A stretch of 64,000 bases of DNA, taken from Scortum barcoo. Taxonomy: Eukaryota > Chordata > Actinopteri > Centrarchiformes > Terapontidae. Numbering within the stretch: position 1 is the stretch's first letter; every line of letters starts with the position of its first letter. The stretch is from contig CM041531.1 in the NCBI GenBank assembly GCA_023238725.1, positions 4,630,153-4,694,152 of the forward strand, written 5' to 3'. A program made the position numbers and the translations under genes. Positions 37,900 through 49,734 of this stretch are shown here, in pieces. The notes beneath the pieces are model-generated. The model ran no database searches, was not told the DNA's origin, and saw nothing but the letters and a program-made list of their open reading frames with translations.

Positions 37900-39157
37900 A
37901 AGTATGTTCATAAAGTACTATTGCTCACTGTTGATGTAAATACAATCAAATCAGGAAAAACTGGTAACCAAGTTTTATCTTTTAACTTTATCCTTTATTA
38001 TAAAGACAGTTAAGCATTGGCTGATACGGACCAACAGTCAACAATTATACAGCCCTCACAACAGTGTAAAATACAACTATTATATATGAATAAATTCAGG
38101 CAATTCAGATTCCTTCACATATATTTACAAGAATCACATAATCATGAGATTAAAAGCAGCTCTGTGGAGTTTTTAACTGGTTATGAAACAGTCTCAATTT
38201 AATACTGACACTTCTTTATGACCATACATAAGCAAACATGACTAATAGAGAGAATATTTTCTATTTCTATGAGTTTGTAATAGTTATTCTTAATGCTGCC
38301 ATCAGGTCGTATTTTTCATCAACATCAGACTAAACTTTTCTGGGGTTTGTTGTGTCTGAATTAAAGTTGCTTCATCTGCTAACTGCCTCCTTTGACCACA
38401 GGGACCGCCAAAATCAACACAACAAGAAACAACCAAACAAAAAAAAGTTCCATTGAGCTGCTTTAAATTAAAACATTAAAATAAAAAAGACTTAAAATAT
38501 AGATTATCAATGCCCCTTAGATTAAAGCAATGTTCAACTGAATTTGTGAAATGCTAAAAAACGTTTAAAAATAATATTACATCACAGACCAGCCCCTTCT
38601 TATTGGTCAGGCTGCGGCCCAAAGCAGTGATCCCTATAATCACATGTATCCACCACAAAGACAAGAAATAAATGAAAAATAAAGAAATTAAATATACAAA
38701 CATCCTAAACAGATTTTGAAGTGAAATGTGTGCCATGCCTCCACTGTCACAATCAAATCTGACTTCAAACTTTCACAATGTTTTTTTCTCAGTATTCTTA
38801 TTTTCTATCATTATTATAGTTGTTGGTTATTTATGTTTATTTAATCAATATTACATTACATTGTCAAACCTTTTTCTTTATTGCCACTAACTCTTTTTAT
38901 TTAAACTATCATGTACTTTGCACATTGTTAATTCATTTTGCAGAAATAATAACATCACACACTCTGAGTTCATGTGGGTTTTTGTTTTGATCCAAGATGT
39001 TAATTAAAGAACCTTAATCTCTCTCTCTGTCTGTCTTCAAGTTCAAATTCAAATGTTTTCAAAAATCAACTATATAATGGATGCATTGAAAACAATGACA
39101 AATGAGTACTTGAGTTGAAAAAATTGGATAAACCTGATGATGAGCAACATTTGTGTA
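37900..39157 (-). other. 3' flank of Ig-receptor copy C
   Basis: AT-rich, no gene. It is a close match to 55900-57175. A short minus-strand frame (about 38554-38736, with WWIHVIIGITALGRS) is partly kept in every copy. I regard it as 3' UTR or spacer sequence rather than a gene. Confidence 0.65.
38877..38882 (-). terminator. Polyadenylation signal of Ig-receptor copy C
   Basis: AATAAA on the minus strand, 275 bases after the stop codon, in the conserved context GGCAATAAAG. The same signal is at 20808 (A), 31758 (B), 48015 (D), 56893 (E) and 62748 (F). Confidence 0.5.
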
Positions 39158-40490
39158 TTAAGTCTCTTCCTCTCTCCTGGTCCTGGTCCTCCAGGTCACA
39201 GCGACGACAACAGCACAGAGGACCACCAGCAGCCCGCTGAGCAGAGACCACCTCCCTTTGTAGAAGGTGGAGTGGATCCCAAAGGGCTCTCTGTACATTA
39301 GAACAGTTTTGGTTGTTGACACACACTGGTAATCTGGCCACCGAATAACTGCACACCAATACTCCCCAGAGTGTGCCAGTGAGGCATTAGAGATAACCAA
39401 GCTTGCATTGAGGTGGATGGTCAGTCCTCTCAGGTTCAGTTTTGACTTTTCAGGAAATTACACCAACGGTTCTGCCCCCTGTTTGGTTTGACTTGATGAA
39501 CCAAAAGTGTCGAACAGATACTCTCCCACATCTCTGCATCTGAGAGTGACCTCGTCTCCCTCTGAGAAGAGCTCTACAACAGGCGGGCCAAACGTGGGAC
39601 ACACCACCAGCCAAAAAGTTTGCTTGCTCTCAGAGGTTTGACAGATGTACCAACCTGAGTGATTCAGTGTTAGCGATGGAAATGACAGCGAGTAGTTCCG
39701 GCCAACCACATTGTAGGAATTTGATTCTGAATCAGATTTCTTCCAAAGTGGAGGCTGGTCATCATTGAAATCAGTAACATTGCACTGCAACTCAGCCGAC
39801 TCTTCAATCAAGTGGTAGATAATCTCTGGTACTGGGAATAATAATATATGGTAACTGCTGACACACTTCTGTTGGGTCATCAACAGACAGGTGTACAACG
39901 TATTGACCGTTGTACTGAAGTTGGATACGTGAAGCAATGATGTGTTTTTCACATTGTCCCTCACTAATATTGTACTGTCCCAAAACTTTCCTTTTACTGC
40001 ATCTTTCTTATATGTATACTCACTTTTAAGCAACATGATATCCAGATTATCAGCCACTCCCTCACACAGTATGTCCACTTCTCCTCCAAGTGTCACTGAA
40101 ATATTTTTGGGTCTATTTATTTTACTACAAACAGTGATCCTGATGTTGTTCTCATACGTCACTTTGCCCTCGGTCCAACACTCCTCTTGGTACTGGCCAG
40201 AGTCTGAATGAGTCAGGTTGTGGATCATTAAAGAAGAAAAATGAGTCCCGTTGACAAATGAAAGTCGTTGTTTCAAGTCTTCAGGGACTGTGGAGTTCTT
40301 GGTCCAGAGGATCTGAGGTATTCCACAGGACAAGTTTCTCCTCATCATCAAATCTGGAGATCAGGCAGAAGTCGGCCTCCTCTGTGACGTTAAAGGTAAA
40401 AGAGCCGTTTTCCTTTTTAATCTTATGTTCTTCTGCTTGGATGTTGCTGATGAGAGCGAACAGCAGGAAGGAGAGCTGGACTGCAGCCAT
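39158..40490 (-). CDS. Four-Ig-domain type I membrane protein, apparently single exon, copy C
   Basis: ATG at 40490, stop at 39158. The deduced protein is ~442 residues after allowing for indels. It has a signal peptide (1-19, MAAVQLSFLLFALISNIQA) and four Ig-like domains with cysteine pairs near 42/104, 142/201, 236/283 and 318/378. The second cysteine of domain 4 sits in a canonical HSGEYWC. There are about fourteen N-glycosylation sequons, a transmembrane helix near 413-432 (WSLLSGLLVVLCAVVVAVTW) and a tail of about ten residues (RTRTRREEET). The tail has no ITIM or ITAM, and the helix has no charged residue. No intron is visible, although Ig domains usually sit on separate exons. Frame breaks occur in domain 1 (~40310) and domain 4 (near 39455 and 39508). 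Domains 1b-3 are open from 40351 to 39508. The extra bases look like merged paralogue variants. Probably an immune-type receptor; family not recognised. Confidence 0.75.
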
Positions 40491-40542
40491 TCTGCTCCTG
40501 AGGTCTCCTTGTTGAGTGTCGTGCAAACGTCGCCTCTGCTCG

Positions 40543-40552
40543 CCTCATAAAT
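40543..40552 (-). promoter_or_regulatory. TATA-like element upstream of Ig-receptor copy C
   Basis: The minus strand reads ATTTATGAGG about 55 bases before the ATG. The block around it (GCAGAGGCGACGTTTGCACG downstream) is conserved upstream of copies A, C, D and E and absent from B. This placement would give a short leader. It is a weak match judged by position and conservation only. Confidence 0.3.
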
Positions 40553-41392
40553 TCTGTAGCTCGTCAGCAGCTTCTCGTGTTTGTAGTAACGTGACTTTAT
40601 CTAATTATCACAGGAAACACTGAAGCATTGGGTGCTGTATCAAGTAGTCTCTGTCCTTTGATTGTACTGATATTTTGAGTTTACTTTTAGACACGTACAA
40701 GATGTTATCTTGTATTTATTTAAAGAGAAGGATTTATCTACATTGATGGAGTTGGAGTGATGTTGAAGTTTGCTGACAGGTCTACACAGTATTTTCTTGC
40801 AACATCTGACACATCTGACATGTTTGTCTGCTGTGCTTAATTTATGCATCAGTGAAAGTTTTTGTCATACACAGTGAGGATGCTGTCATGTTGAGCTAAA
40901 TACTAATGCAGCATGTTCACAGTGACAACAGTAACCTGCTCATTTTTAACAGGTGTCATTTTTACCATGTTCACCATTTTATTGTGCAGGTCTTCTTTAG
41001 TGTGTTTGCTTATTAGCACTAAACACCATGAAGAGCTGAAAATGCTGATGTCAGTAGTTTTTGCAGGTATTTTGTGGCAGTAAATTAAATGAATGAAATA
41101 AAAAATAGTTGAGACATTTTCATGACTGACTGACGTGTTTCTCCTAACGTTAGGTCACATGTTCCCTCTGCTTCACTCCATGCTGCAACTGGACGACTTT
41201 CACCGTTAGGAGGAAACAGATGATCAATTTACGGCTGAATATTGATCAGTATTAAATTGAGACTGTTTCATAGGAAGTAAAAACTCCATAGAGCTGCAGT
41301 AAATTTCATGGTCATGTGATTTTTTTCATGACATGCCAAGGAATTTGAGCTGTTTTTCATGCATATATAACAGTAGTTTCCTCCAGTTTTTC

Positions 41393-41535
41393 ATCCATCC
41401 ATTTTCTTCTGCTTTTCCAAGGCCAGGTCACGGAGGCAGCAGGCTAAGCAAGATGGACTAGATGTCCTTCTCCCCAACAACACATTTCAGCTCCTCTGGT
41501 GGGATCCCTGAGGATTTCATAAACCAGATGAGATA
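41393..41535 (-). mobile_element. Rex3-like LINE 3' end in spacer Y2
   Basis: Paralogue of the tail at 25073-25215, with the same orientation and boundaries. Confidence 0.6.
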
Positions 41536-43897
41536 TATAACCCCCCAGTGTGTTTGGGGGGTTTACAGCCAGCTATAATAATGAAAGATTAAAATAAAAT
41601 AATAAAAATAACTGTTAAAACTTGCTTTACAGTTTTTAATTTCATTGTGATTTATGAGTGTAATTATGGAGCCACTACAGGGTCATGTGCAAAAAAAAAA
41701 AAAAAGTAATATTCTCGTGTGCACCTGAAACTTTCCTGTGCTCAAGAGAAAGTTTTCTGTGCTCACAAAAAAGTGACAAGGAAACAAAGGAAGGAGTCAG
41801 ATATAGTGTGGGTGATGGAGAAGTGGAGACAAGTGAGGAGAAAGGTGAAAGTAATCAGGATGGGACAGAAAAGAGGCGTTAAACACACAAGGGCAGGAGG
41901 TGAAATAACAGACATGTGAGGAGAGGGAGGAGTACAAAATAAAACAGGAAGTGTGAATAACAACTGCATAACGACTGGAAACCGACAAATACAAGAACAG
42001 GGAACGAGAATAAACAAGTACAGGACACAACAAGAGAGACAAATGGGATCAGAAGGAACACAGGGAGGGAGAAACACCAGGAGAGGCAGTGGCACAGGGC
42101 AGGACTGTGACATGTAGTTTATCTGTCTGTGCTGCCTTTCATCTTTGAAAATAATTCATATTTTTATTAACACACTTGACAAATGAGCAGACTGTGAATA
42201 TTAAACAGTAATTATTTATGTGGATCAACTGCTCAGAAAGGAGAAGCATCATCGAGTGACAATTATAATCTGATATGTACTTGGAAATGAGAGGAAACTG
42301 AGCTGAAACCACTGAGGCTGTCATATCTTCAAACACAGATAATCAGGAGATTCGGGGAAAACAATTTCTGAGAAGTGTGTGCTGTTCTGATCTGATCCTC
42401 AACTTGCTTCGTGTTATCTAAAAACATCAGAAACCTGCAGAAGAAAACACAAGCAGGCCGAGCTGACCAGTCACAGTCAAATCAATTTAATATTCATAGT
42501 TAAAGTTATAATATTGTGAAACTTTCATGGACAGTGTTTCCTTGCTGAGCTGTGACAGACAGACGATAACACAGAGTGGGAATTTGGTACTAAAAAGACT
42601 CACTTGGTTTGTCTGACTTAATCTTCCAAAGCCTCCTATTAGCTTTAGATGAAGTTCAGTTTTAAATGAAACAACAATGAATTCTTACATCCTCCATCAC
42701 TCACAACAAAACAGCTTTAATCTGTTTTATTTTTTGTGGACAGGAGGAACAAGTACAATGACCAGCAGTCATTCTTTCAATTTATATACAGGCATGTGAG
42801 TGTAGTTTTAATATGGACTTGAGAAATGTGAACATTAAGACAGACCCCTCTGAACACACCTGTCTTACCACTTGGTGCACTGGTGATATTAAATTGATTA
42901 ACAGCATCATTTAGTTGGACGTGTTAAGCTGTGAATGTTTTGAATGTGGCCCTGAATATAATTTTAAATGTCAGCCAACAGTATGTGAGTCTGACAGAAA
43001 CATTATGTGTGTGAATGTGTGATAGTCTTTGTCACACATGAGTAGAGGAGAAATGGCAGAGCTACAGATCAAAATGGAAAAAAGACCGATAAAGAGCATT
43101 TCTCTTTATCATGGTTGCGGGTGCTGTTGATTCGCTTGCAGGCCACACTCATGTGATACCACAGATATAACACACATTTACATTTCCTGATTATTTGATC
43201 AGAAATCATGTTGCGTAACATCACTTTGTGTTAGAATACAGAAGTTAGTCAGGCAGGATTTAAAATGTCTGAAATCATTTTAAGATGACTTGTCTTTACT
43301 GTCAGTTTGTTGACAGTATCAGAACAAAAGTGTTGAAAAGTACATTTAGTTAAGTATAATTTTGTGGTACTTGTACTTAACCTGATTCTAATCAGAGTTA
43401 TTGTGTGCTGGGTCAGCAGTCTGACTCCCTTTTGGAGGGAGGTGTTGTAATTCTAATTTGACTTTCATTACTGTGCAATGTTTATTTATCCCTTTTCCTC
43501 ATATGTAAGTTTGGCTTTGAGGAAGTGGAGAAATGAGAGGAAATGAAAAGTACAACAAAATAAAATAGGAAGTGTGCAAACGTAAAACATAGAGCAGGAT
43601 GAGAGGACAAGACGAATGGAAAGGAGGAGACATTACTGTGATCGATTTTAGTTTGAAACAGTATCTGCACTAATAGTTCATGAATATAAATATTTTAGCA
43701 GAACATTTTGTCTCCATCAGGTCAGTTTACAGTTAAAAAAAAATAAAAAAAAAACAACAAAAAAAAAAATGAAAAAACAGAGGTAAAAAAAGGTCACTCA
43801 CTTTGTGTGTGATGGTCCACGGCCACGTTCATTAATGAAGCTCAGGGTCACTCTCCATAGACAGACAGCTGGATCCTGAACAGTGACTCTGATTGTT

Positions 43898-43898
<1 letters not shown>

Positions 43899-43952
<54 letters not shown>
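43899..43952 (+). repeat. (CA)27 microsatellite, spacer Y2
   Basis: Twenty-seven CA units, nine more than the paralogous site at 28415-28450. Confidence 0.95.
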
Positions 43953-43956
<4 letters not shown>

Positions 43957-44664
43957 ACATTATAATAAAGCAGCTCTCCACCTGCTCAGCTTGTTTTCTT
44001 GAGTTATTGCAGGTTTCATGTGAATTATTCAAGCCAGTCACAACTTTTTCTCCACATTTGAATCAAAGTGCTGAGTTCAGTCTAACATTTCTCTCCTCTA
44101 CAGTCCACAGGAAGAAAACTGCCTCAAGGACTCTGATATTGAAATTATAAACATGTTGTATTAATATTCTTATGTACCAGAATCACTTTGTGACCTGTGT
44201 CTCCTCTCATTTCCATTCACAGGAAATCTGCTGAGTTTGCCTGAGTGAGGACTTGTGTTACTCTTGTTGTGGGGATAATAATCTGTTTACAGTGACACTG
44301 TGAGGACTCGCCTCCCCTGTGGGGACAAGTACCCAGAACACGAACCATTCAACACCTGGTTTAAGGTTCAAGTAAAGTGATGTAAATGTAAGGGTTAGGG
44401 TAAAGCTCCAGGAAATTAATCTAAGTCAACATAATGTTCTCTATGGTTGTGGATACATGACTGTGTGTGTATGTGTATATATATCTTAATGATGTTGTGG
44501 TGTTCACAAGTTGTTAGCATAGTCACAGTGTGGGGTTCAAAATGTTTGTTTGGACACAAAACCTGGACCCCAGAAAAATTCAATTTAATTCATTCAGCTA
44601 AAACAGGGCCAAGATAATGCCCTAGTGAAGTTTTCAGGGTTTACCCAACAGTGCTCATATACCA

Positions 44665-44829
44665 TCCATCCATTTTCCTAACCTACTTTATCCTGAGAAC
44701 ACAGGGTCACGGGGTGCTGGAGCCTGTCCCAGCTATCTTTGGGCAAGAGGCAGGGTACACCCTGGATTGGACGCCAGTCAATCGCAGGGCTAACACAGAT
44801 GACAGACAACCATTCACACTCAGAGGATG
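44665..44829 (+). repeat. CCATCCATCCATTTTCCTAA-type teleost repeat insertion
   Basis: Begins CCATCCATCC and contains GGTCACGGGGTGCTGGAGCC, AGGCAGGGTACACCCTGGAT and CAGTCAATCGCAGGGCTAAC, the hallmark order of an abundant fish interspersed repeat. Spacer Y1 lacks it. There, about 50 different bases (around 29165-29213) lie between the same flanking sequences. Confidence 0.7.
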
Positions 44830-46488
44830 GTATAGCCTCAACACACACTCCCCAATTTAACGAACACACACTGGGCAAAAATGAGCAGGTGTGAGCAGCC
44901 ATCTTCCATGAAGGCTATCAAACTCAAAGCTGTGTGTGTGTGTGTGGCGTGTGTGTGTTTGTGTGTGTATTAATCCAGTTCTATCAGTGGTGCCTGCAGG
45001 TACACTAGTAGAGATCAAACTTCCACATTTAGCTGTTTGTTGACATATATTGAAGATTTTGTTTAATCAAAAATATACTGAAACTTTTCTGCATATTAGC
45101 AGGTATAAATAAATTAAGTAAATATTAGCAGGTCAAATTCTTAAAGATTTTTTTAACCTGATGTGTCTTTAAAACTCTAAGAAAAAAGGTACTGATTTTT
45201 TTGGCTGTAAATTGAGAATGTGTTCATTTTAAGATCCAATTTTATTGTATATGAGTTTCTTCATAGGGGGAAATTGTTTCAAAACTCACCTGTTTTTATT
45301 TGTAGCTGTTGGTGATCTAAAAGGATTGAAAACAATCCCAATAGTCATGGACCAAGTTTAAAATAATTGGTCGTTCATTGAGTCATCCAGTTTTCCACTG
45401 TCAACTATCTAATAAAGTCATAAAATGCTGCTAAAGATCTTTTTCAAAATGTAAAAACGATCTCTTCTATTGTGTTGCACTGGATTATACAGCTGTACCT
45501 AATAAACTGATGACAGCTGAGCTACAGGAAGTGATCAAGAGTTCACCTCCAGACTCCAAACAACAGCTTTTTAACCACCAGATGGCGCTACTGTCAATTA
45601 CAGATGTCAAACACCACTTCATAAACACACACACACACATCATGAACACAAACACAGCTGCTGTCATTTTCCTACTGATGAAGAATAATTTTGTAGTTTT
45701 AATATATAAAGGTTTTTTTTCCATACTCTTAGAGCTTCTTGTTTTCTGCCGGTCAAACTCACACAATGGACACTTAAAGGAACATTTGCAAAATGTAGAG
45801 ATTATATCAAGAGAATAGTTTATTATCATGCTGTGAATGTGGACTGAAGCAACACAAATAGAAAAAAATCATGTAAAGAGAAAACTAAAGCTGTTTCCAT
45901 TCCAGTGATGAAATACAGAAACCAGAGGAGAGTATTACCTGAGCACTCAACCACATTGGTCGGGAAATAGCAGGAGTGATATGAGTGTGTATGTGTGTGA
46001 GAAAAGAGGCGACACTGAACATGCCTTTAACAAGAGCTAACTCAAGACCAGAATATAATTTTAAATGTCAGCCAGCAGTATGTGAAGCTGATAAAACATT
46101 ATGTGAGATATTATTTAAAACAAAAAAGCCTGTCAAAATAAAAGCAGGTTTTTAAACTGCCTTTGTTTGTGCGAGTGTGTGTCATTATTAAACTCAGCCG
46201 TGCACACACTCACAGCCAATTAATCAGTAAGACCAGGATGGACCTATTAATAGTTATAGAGGAAAAATATCAGTCTATTACTTAATCAGTTTTTGTTTTA
46301 CCTATGTTCTCATTTATGTTTAGTATGTTTTTTATTTATTTTCTTTTTCTTTTTTTTAATAAATACAGAAATTAAGAGTCATGTGATTCCTTTTTGAGGA
46401 CTATATTTTGCATTACCTGCAAACCTTTCATCATCCGGTGCATTGAGTGTATTTATAAAGTACTATTGCTCAATGTTGATATAAATAC

Positions 46489-46985
46489 TGTTACATGTCA
46501 GGCTGGAGTGTTTGTTTGTGTTCTCTCTCCTGGGTTTCCTTCTCTCTCCTCCTGGTTTTTCTCTCCTCCCTTGTTAGCTCTCTAGGTGCCGCCTAAGTGA
46601 TTAGAGATCACCTGCGACTGGCTGCCTTCTTCCAGCACCCTAAAATAAAAGGACCAGGCTCATAGAGTATTTCTTTTTTCTTTTCTCCTTGCTGCCTGCA
46701 TGCTAAGACAGAGAACTTTGATTTAATGTTTGTTAAAAAGAGGTATGTGGAGGGAGGTTGAGATCAGTAGGTGAGTTGGGGTACCCTATACACTATTTCA
46801 CACAGTTAGTTTCCTTTGTTAGACACACCAGGTTAGCGGTTGGTGCCACCCCCTGTATTGGTTTTGGTTAAATCACAGGAGTGATATGAGTTTTTTAGAG
46901 AAACTAGTTAGCCCTTTTGTTTGGATTTGCTTTTCAGAGTTATGGGGGTAGTCAGGCCTGGTTTTGTTTTATTTTTGTTTTATAT
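46489..46985 (+). mobile_element. LTR fragment, related to the spacer Z solo LTR
   Basis: Starts TGTTACATGTCAGGCTGG. It shares the blocks GGTGAGTTGGGGTACCCT and GGTTGGTGCCACCCCCTGTA with the reverse complement of the solo LTR at 36119-36792, and has a TATA-like AAAATAAAAGGACCAGG. The 3' portion is missing; it ends in an AT-rich junction near 46985. Spacer Y1 is empty at this position (~30835). The paralogous copy is at 61400-61895. Confidence 0.6.
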
Positions 46986-46999
46986 CAAATTATATCAAA

Positions 47000-48281
47000 T
47001 CAGTAAAAACAAATGTCTTTAAAGTACTATTGCTCATTGTTGATATAAATATAATGAAGTTCTAAAATCAGTAAAAACTGGTAACCACATCTTATCTTTT
47101 ATCTTTAACCTTTATTATGCAGACAGGTAAGCATTAGCTGACATAGACCAACAGCAACAATTATACAGCCCTCACAACAGTGTAAAATACAACTATTATA
47201 TATGAATAAAAGGCAATTCAATTCCTTCACATATATTTACAAGAATCACATAATCATGAGATTTAAAGCAGCTCTGTGGAGTTTTTAACTGGTTATGAAA
47301 CAGTCTCAATTTAATACTGATGTGTCTTTATGACCTACATCAGCAAACATGACCAACAGAGAGAACATTTATATTTTTTTATTTATATTTTATATATTTT
47401 TTTATATTTATATTTATATATTTTTTTAATAGTTATTCTTAATGCTGCCACCAGGTCAAATTTTTTCAGATTTTTCATCAACATCAGACTCAACTTTTCT
47501 GGGGTTTGCTCTGTCTGAATTAAAAAGCTTCTTTCAAGTTGCTTGACCACAGGGACCGCCATCTGCAACAAAATGAAAAGTTATTGAGCTGCTTTAAATT
47601 AAAACAGTACAATAAAAAAGATTTAAAATGAGAAGAAATGATCAAAACACTTGATATGAAAGCGGTGTTCAGCTGAATTTGTGAAAAGTTAAAAATTTAA
47701 AAACAATATTGCATCACAGACCAGCCCCTTCTTATTGGTCAGGCTGCGGCCCAAAGCAGTGATCCCTATAATCACATGTATCTGCCACAAAGACAAGAAA
47801 TGAATGAAAAATAAAGAAATTAAATTTACAAACATCTTCAACAGATTTTGAAGTGAAATGTGTGCCATGCCTCCACGTGTCACCATCAAATCTGACTTCA
47901 AACTTTCACAATGTTTTTTTCTCAGTATTCTTATTTTCTCTCATTATTATAGTTGTTGGTTATTTATGTTCATTTAATCAATATTATATTACATTACATT
48001 GTCAAACCTTTTTCTTTATTGCCACTAACTCTTTTTATTTAGACTATCATATACTTTACACATTGTTAATTCATTTTGCAAAAATAACATCACACACTCT
48101 GAGTTCATGTATGTTTTTGTTTTGATCTGAGATGTTAATTAAAGAAGCTTAATCTCTCTCTCTGTCTAGTTCAAATATTTTCAAAAATGAACTATATAAT
48201 GGATGCATTGAAGACAATGACAAATGAGTACTTGAGTTGAAAAAAGGTTGGATAAACCTGATGATGAGCAACATTTGTGTA
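47000..48281 (-). other. 3' flank of Ig-receptor copy D
   Basis: AT-rich, no gene. Matches 61895-63025 closely, with the shared poly(A) signal at 48015-48020. Confidence 0.65.
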
Positions 48282-49734
48282 TTAAGTCTCTTCCTCTCTC
48301 CTGGTCCTGGTCCTCCAGGTCACAGCGACGACAACAGCACAGAGGACCACCAGCAGCCCGCTGAGCAGAGACCACCTCCCTTTGTAGAAGGTGGAGTGGA
48401 TCCCAAAGGGCTCTCTGTACATTAGAACAGTTCTGGTTGTTGACACACACTGCACATCTGACAGCCGAATAACTGCACACCAATACTCCCCAGAGTGTGC
48501 CAGTGAGGCATCTGTGATTATTAGAGATAACCAAGCTTGATTATTGCATTGAGGTGGATGGTCACTCCTCTCAGGTTCAGTTTTGACATTGCAGGAATTG
48601 CACCAACAGTTCTGCCCCCTGTTTGGTTTGACTTGATGAACCAAAAGTGTGGTACAGATCCTCTCCCACATCTCTGCATCTGAGAGTGACCTCGTCTCCC
48701 TCTGAGAAGAGCTCTACAACAGGCGAGCCAAACGTGGGACACACCACGAGCCAAAAACTTTGCGTGCTCTCAAAGGTTTGTTACATCACTCACAGGTGTA
48801 CCAACCTGAGTGATTCAGTGTTAGCGATGGAAATGACAGCGAGTAGTTCCGGCCAACCACATTGTAGGAATTTGATTCTGAACCAGATTTCTTCCAAAGT
48901 GGAGGCTGGTCATCATTGAAATCAGTAACATTGCACTGCAACTCAGCCGACTCTTCCACTGAGTGGTAGATAATCTCTGGTAATAGGAATAAGTAATACA
49001 AGAGTGACTGCTGACACACTGCTGTTGGTTCATCACCAGACAGGTGTACAACGTATGGACTGGTGTTCTGACGTTGGATAAATGAAGCACTGATGTGTTT
49101 TTCACATTGTCCATTCTAGTATTGTACTGTCCCAGTGAAAGTTTTTGAAAACCTTCTTTTAATGTGTCTTTCTTATATCTATACTCACTTTTAAGCCACA
49201 TGATATCCAGATTATCAGCCATGCTCCCTCACACAGTATGTCCACTTCTTCTCCAAGTGTCACTGAAATATCTTTGGGTCTCATTTATTGTACTACAAAC
49301 AGTGTCCTTCTCCCCAACAACACATTTCATCCTGATGTTTGTTCTCATACGTCACTTTGCCCTCGGTCCAACACTCCTCTTGGTACTGGCCAGAGTCTGA
49401 ATGAGTCAGAGGTTGTGGATCATTAAAGAAGAAAAATGAGTCCCGTTGACAAATGAAAGTCGTTGTTTCAAGTCTTGATCAGGGACTGTGGAGTTCTTGG
49501 TCCAGAGGTCAGGAGGTCTGTAGGATGTTCCAGGTATTCCACAGGACAAGTTTCTCTTCATCATCAAAATCTGGAGATCAGGCAGAAGTCGGCCTCGGCC
49601 TCTGTGAGGTAAAGGTAAAGATCAAAGAGCCGTTTTCCTTTTTAATCTCATGTTCTTCTGCTTGGATGTTGCTGATGAGAGCGAACAGCAGGAAGGAGAG
49701 CATGTTGGACAGTAAGAGAATGGACTGCAGCCAT
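48282..49734 (-). pseudogene. Ig-receptor copy D, full length but with many small insertions
   Basis: ATG at 49734 in the conserved context, stop at 48282. All modules are present: signal peptide, domains 1-4, transmembrane helix and RTRTRREEET tail. Domain 4 has the type-2 variant (IRLSDVQCVSTT) shared with copy F. It is about 120 bases longer than copy C because of small inserts such as GATT, ATTATT, GATC and CTGTGATT, plus longer inserts in the signal-peptide region. These break the frame in at least five places. Either a pseudogene or a gene obscured by consensus errors; the regular inserts favour the latter. Confidence 0.65.

Larger units (their letters stand above)
40491..47000. other. 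Spacer Y, copy 2
   Basis: Matches spacer Y1 at an offset of about 15.5 kb, without a supported gene. Differences include the longer CA repeat, a ~165-bp repeat insertion at 44665-44829 and the LTR fragment at 46489. The Pro/Ser/Leu-rich minus-strand ORFs at 41763-42113 come from a purine-rich plus strand. Confidence 0.7.
33650..49100. repeat. Segmental duplication unit, first copy (~18-kb period)
   Basis: This interval (Z1, Ig copy C, Y2, Ig copy D) aligns collinearly with 51560-64000. The offset rises from about 17910 to 18018 and then falls to about 14900 after a 3.1-kb deletion in the second copy. By eye, long runs are identical or nearly so (for example 42420-42700 against 60429-60710), suggesting recent duplication. 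Confidence 0.85.

Noticed and set aside
38554..38736. Short hydrophobic ORF (WWIHVIIGITALGRS) recurring downstream of each Ig copy
   Set aside because: It lies after the shared poly(A) signal, its ends vary between copies, and duplication alone explains its recurrence.
46394..46585. Identical 63-codon ORF at 46394 and 61305
   Set aside because: Identity is due to segmental duplication, and it spans spacer DNA and the LTR fragment.
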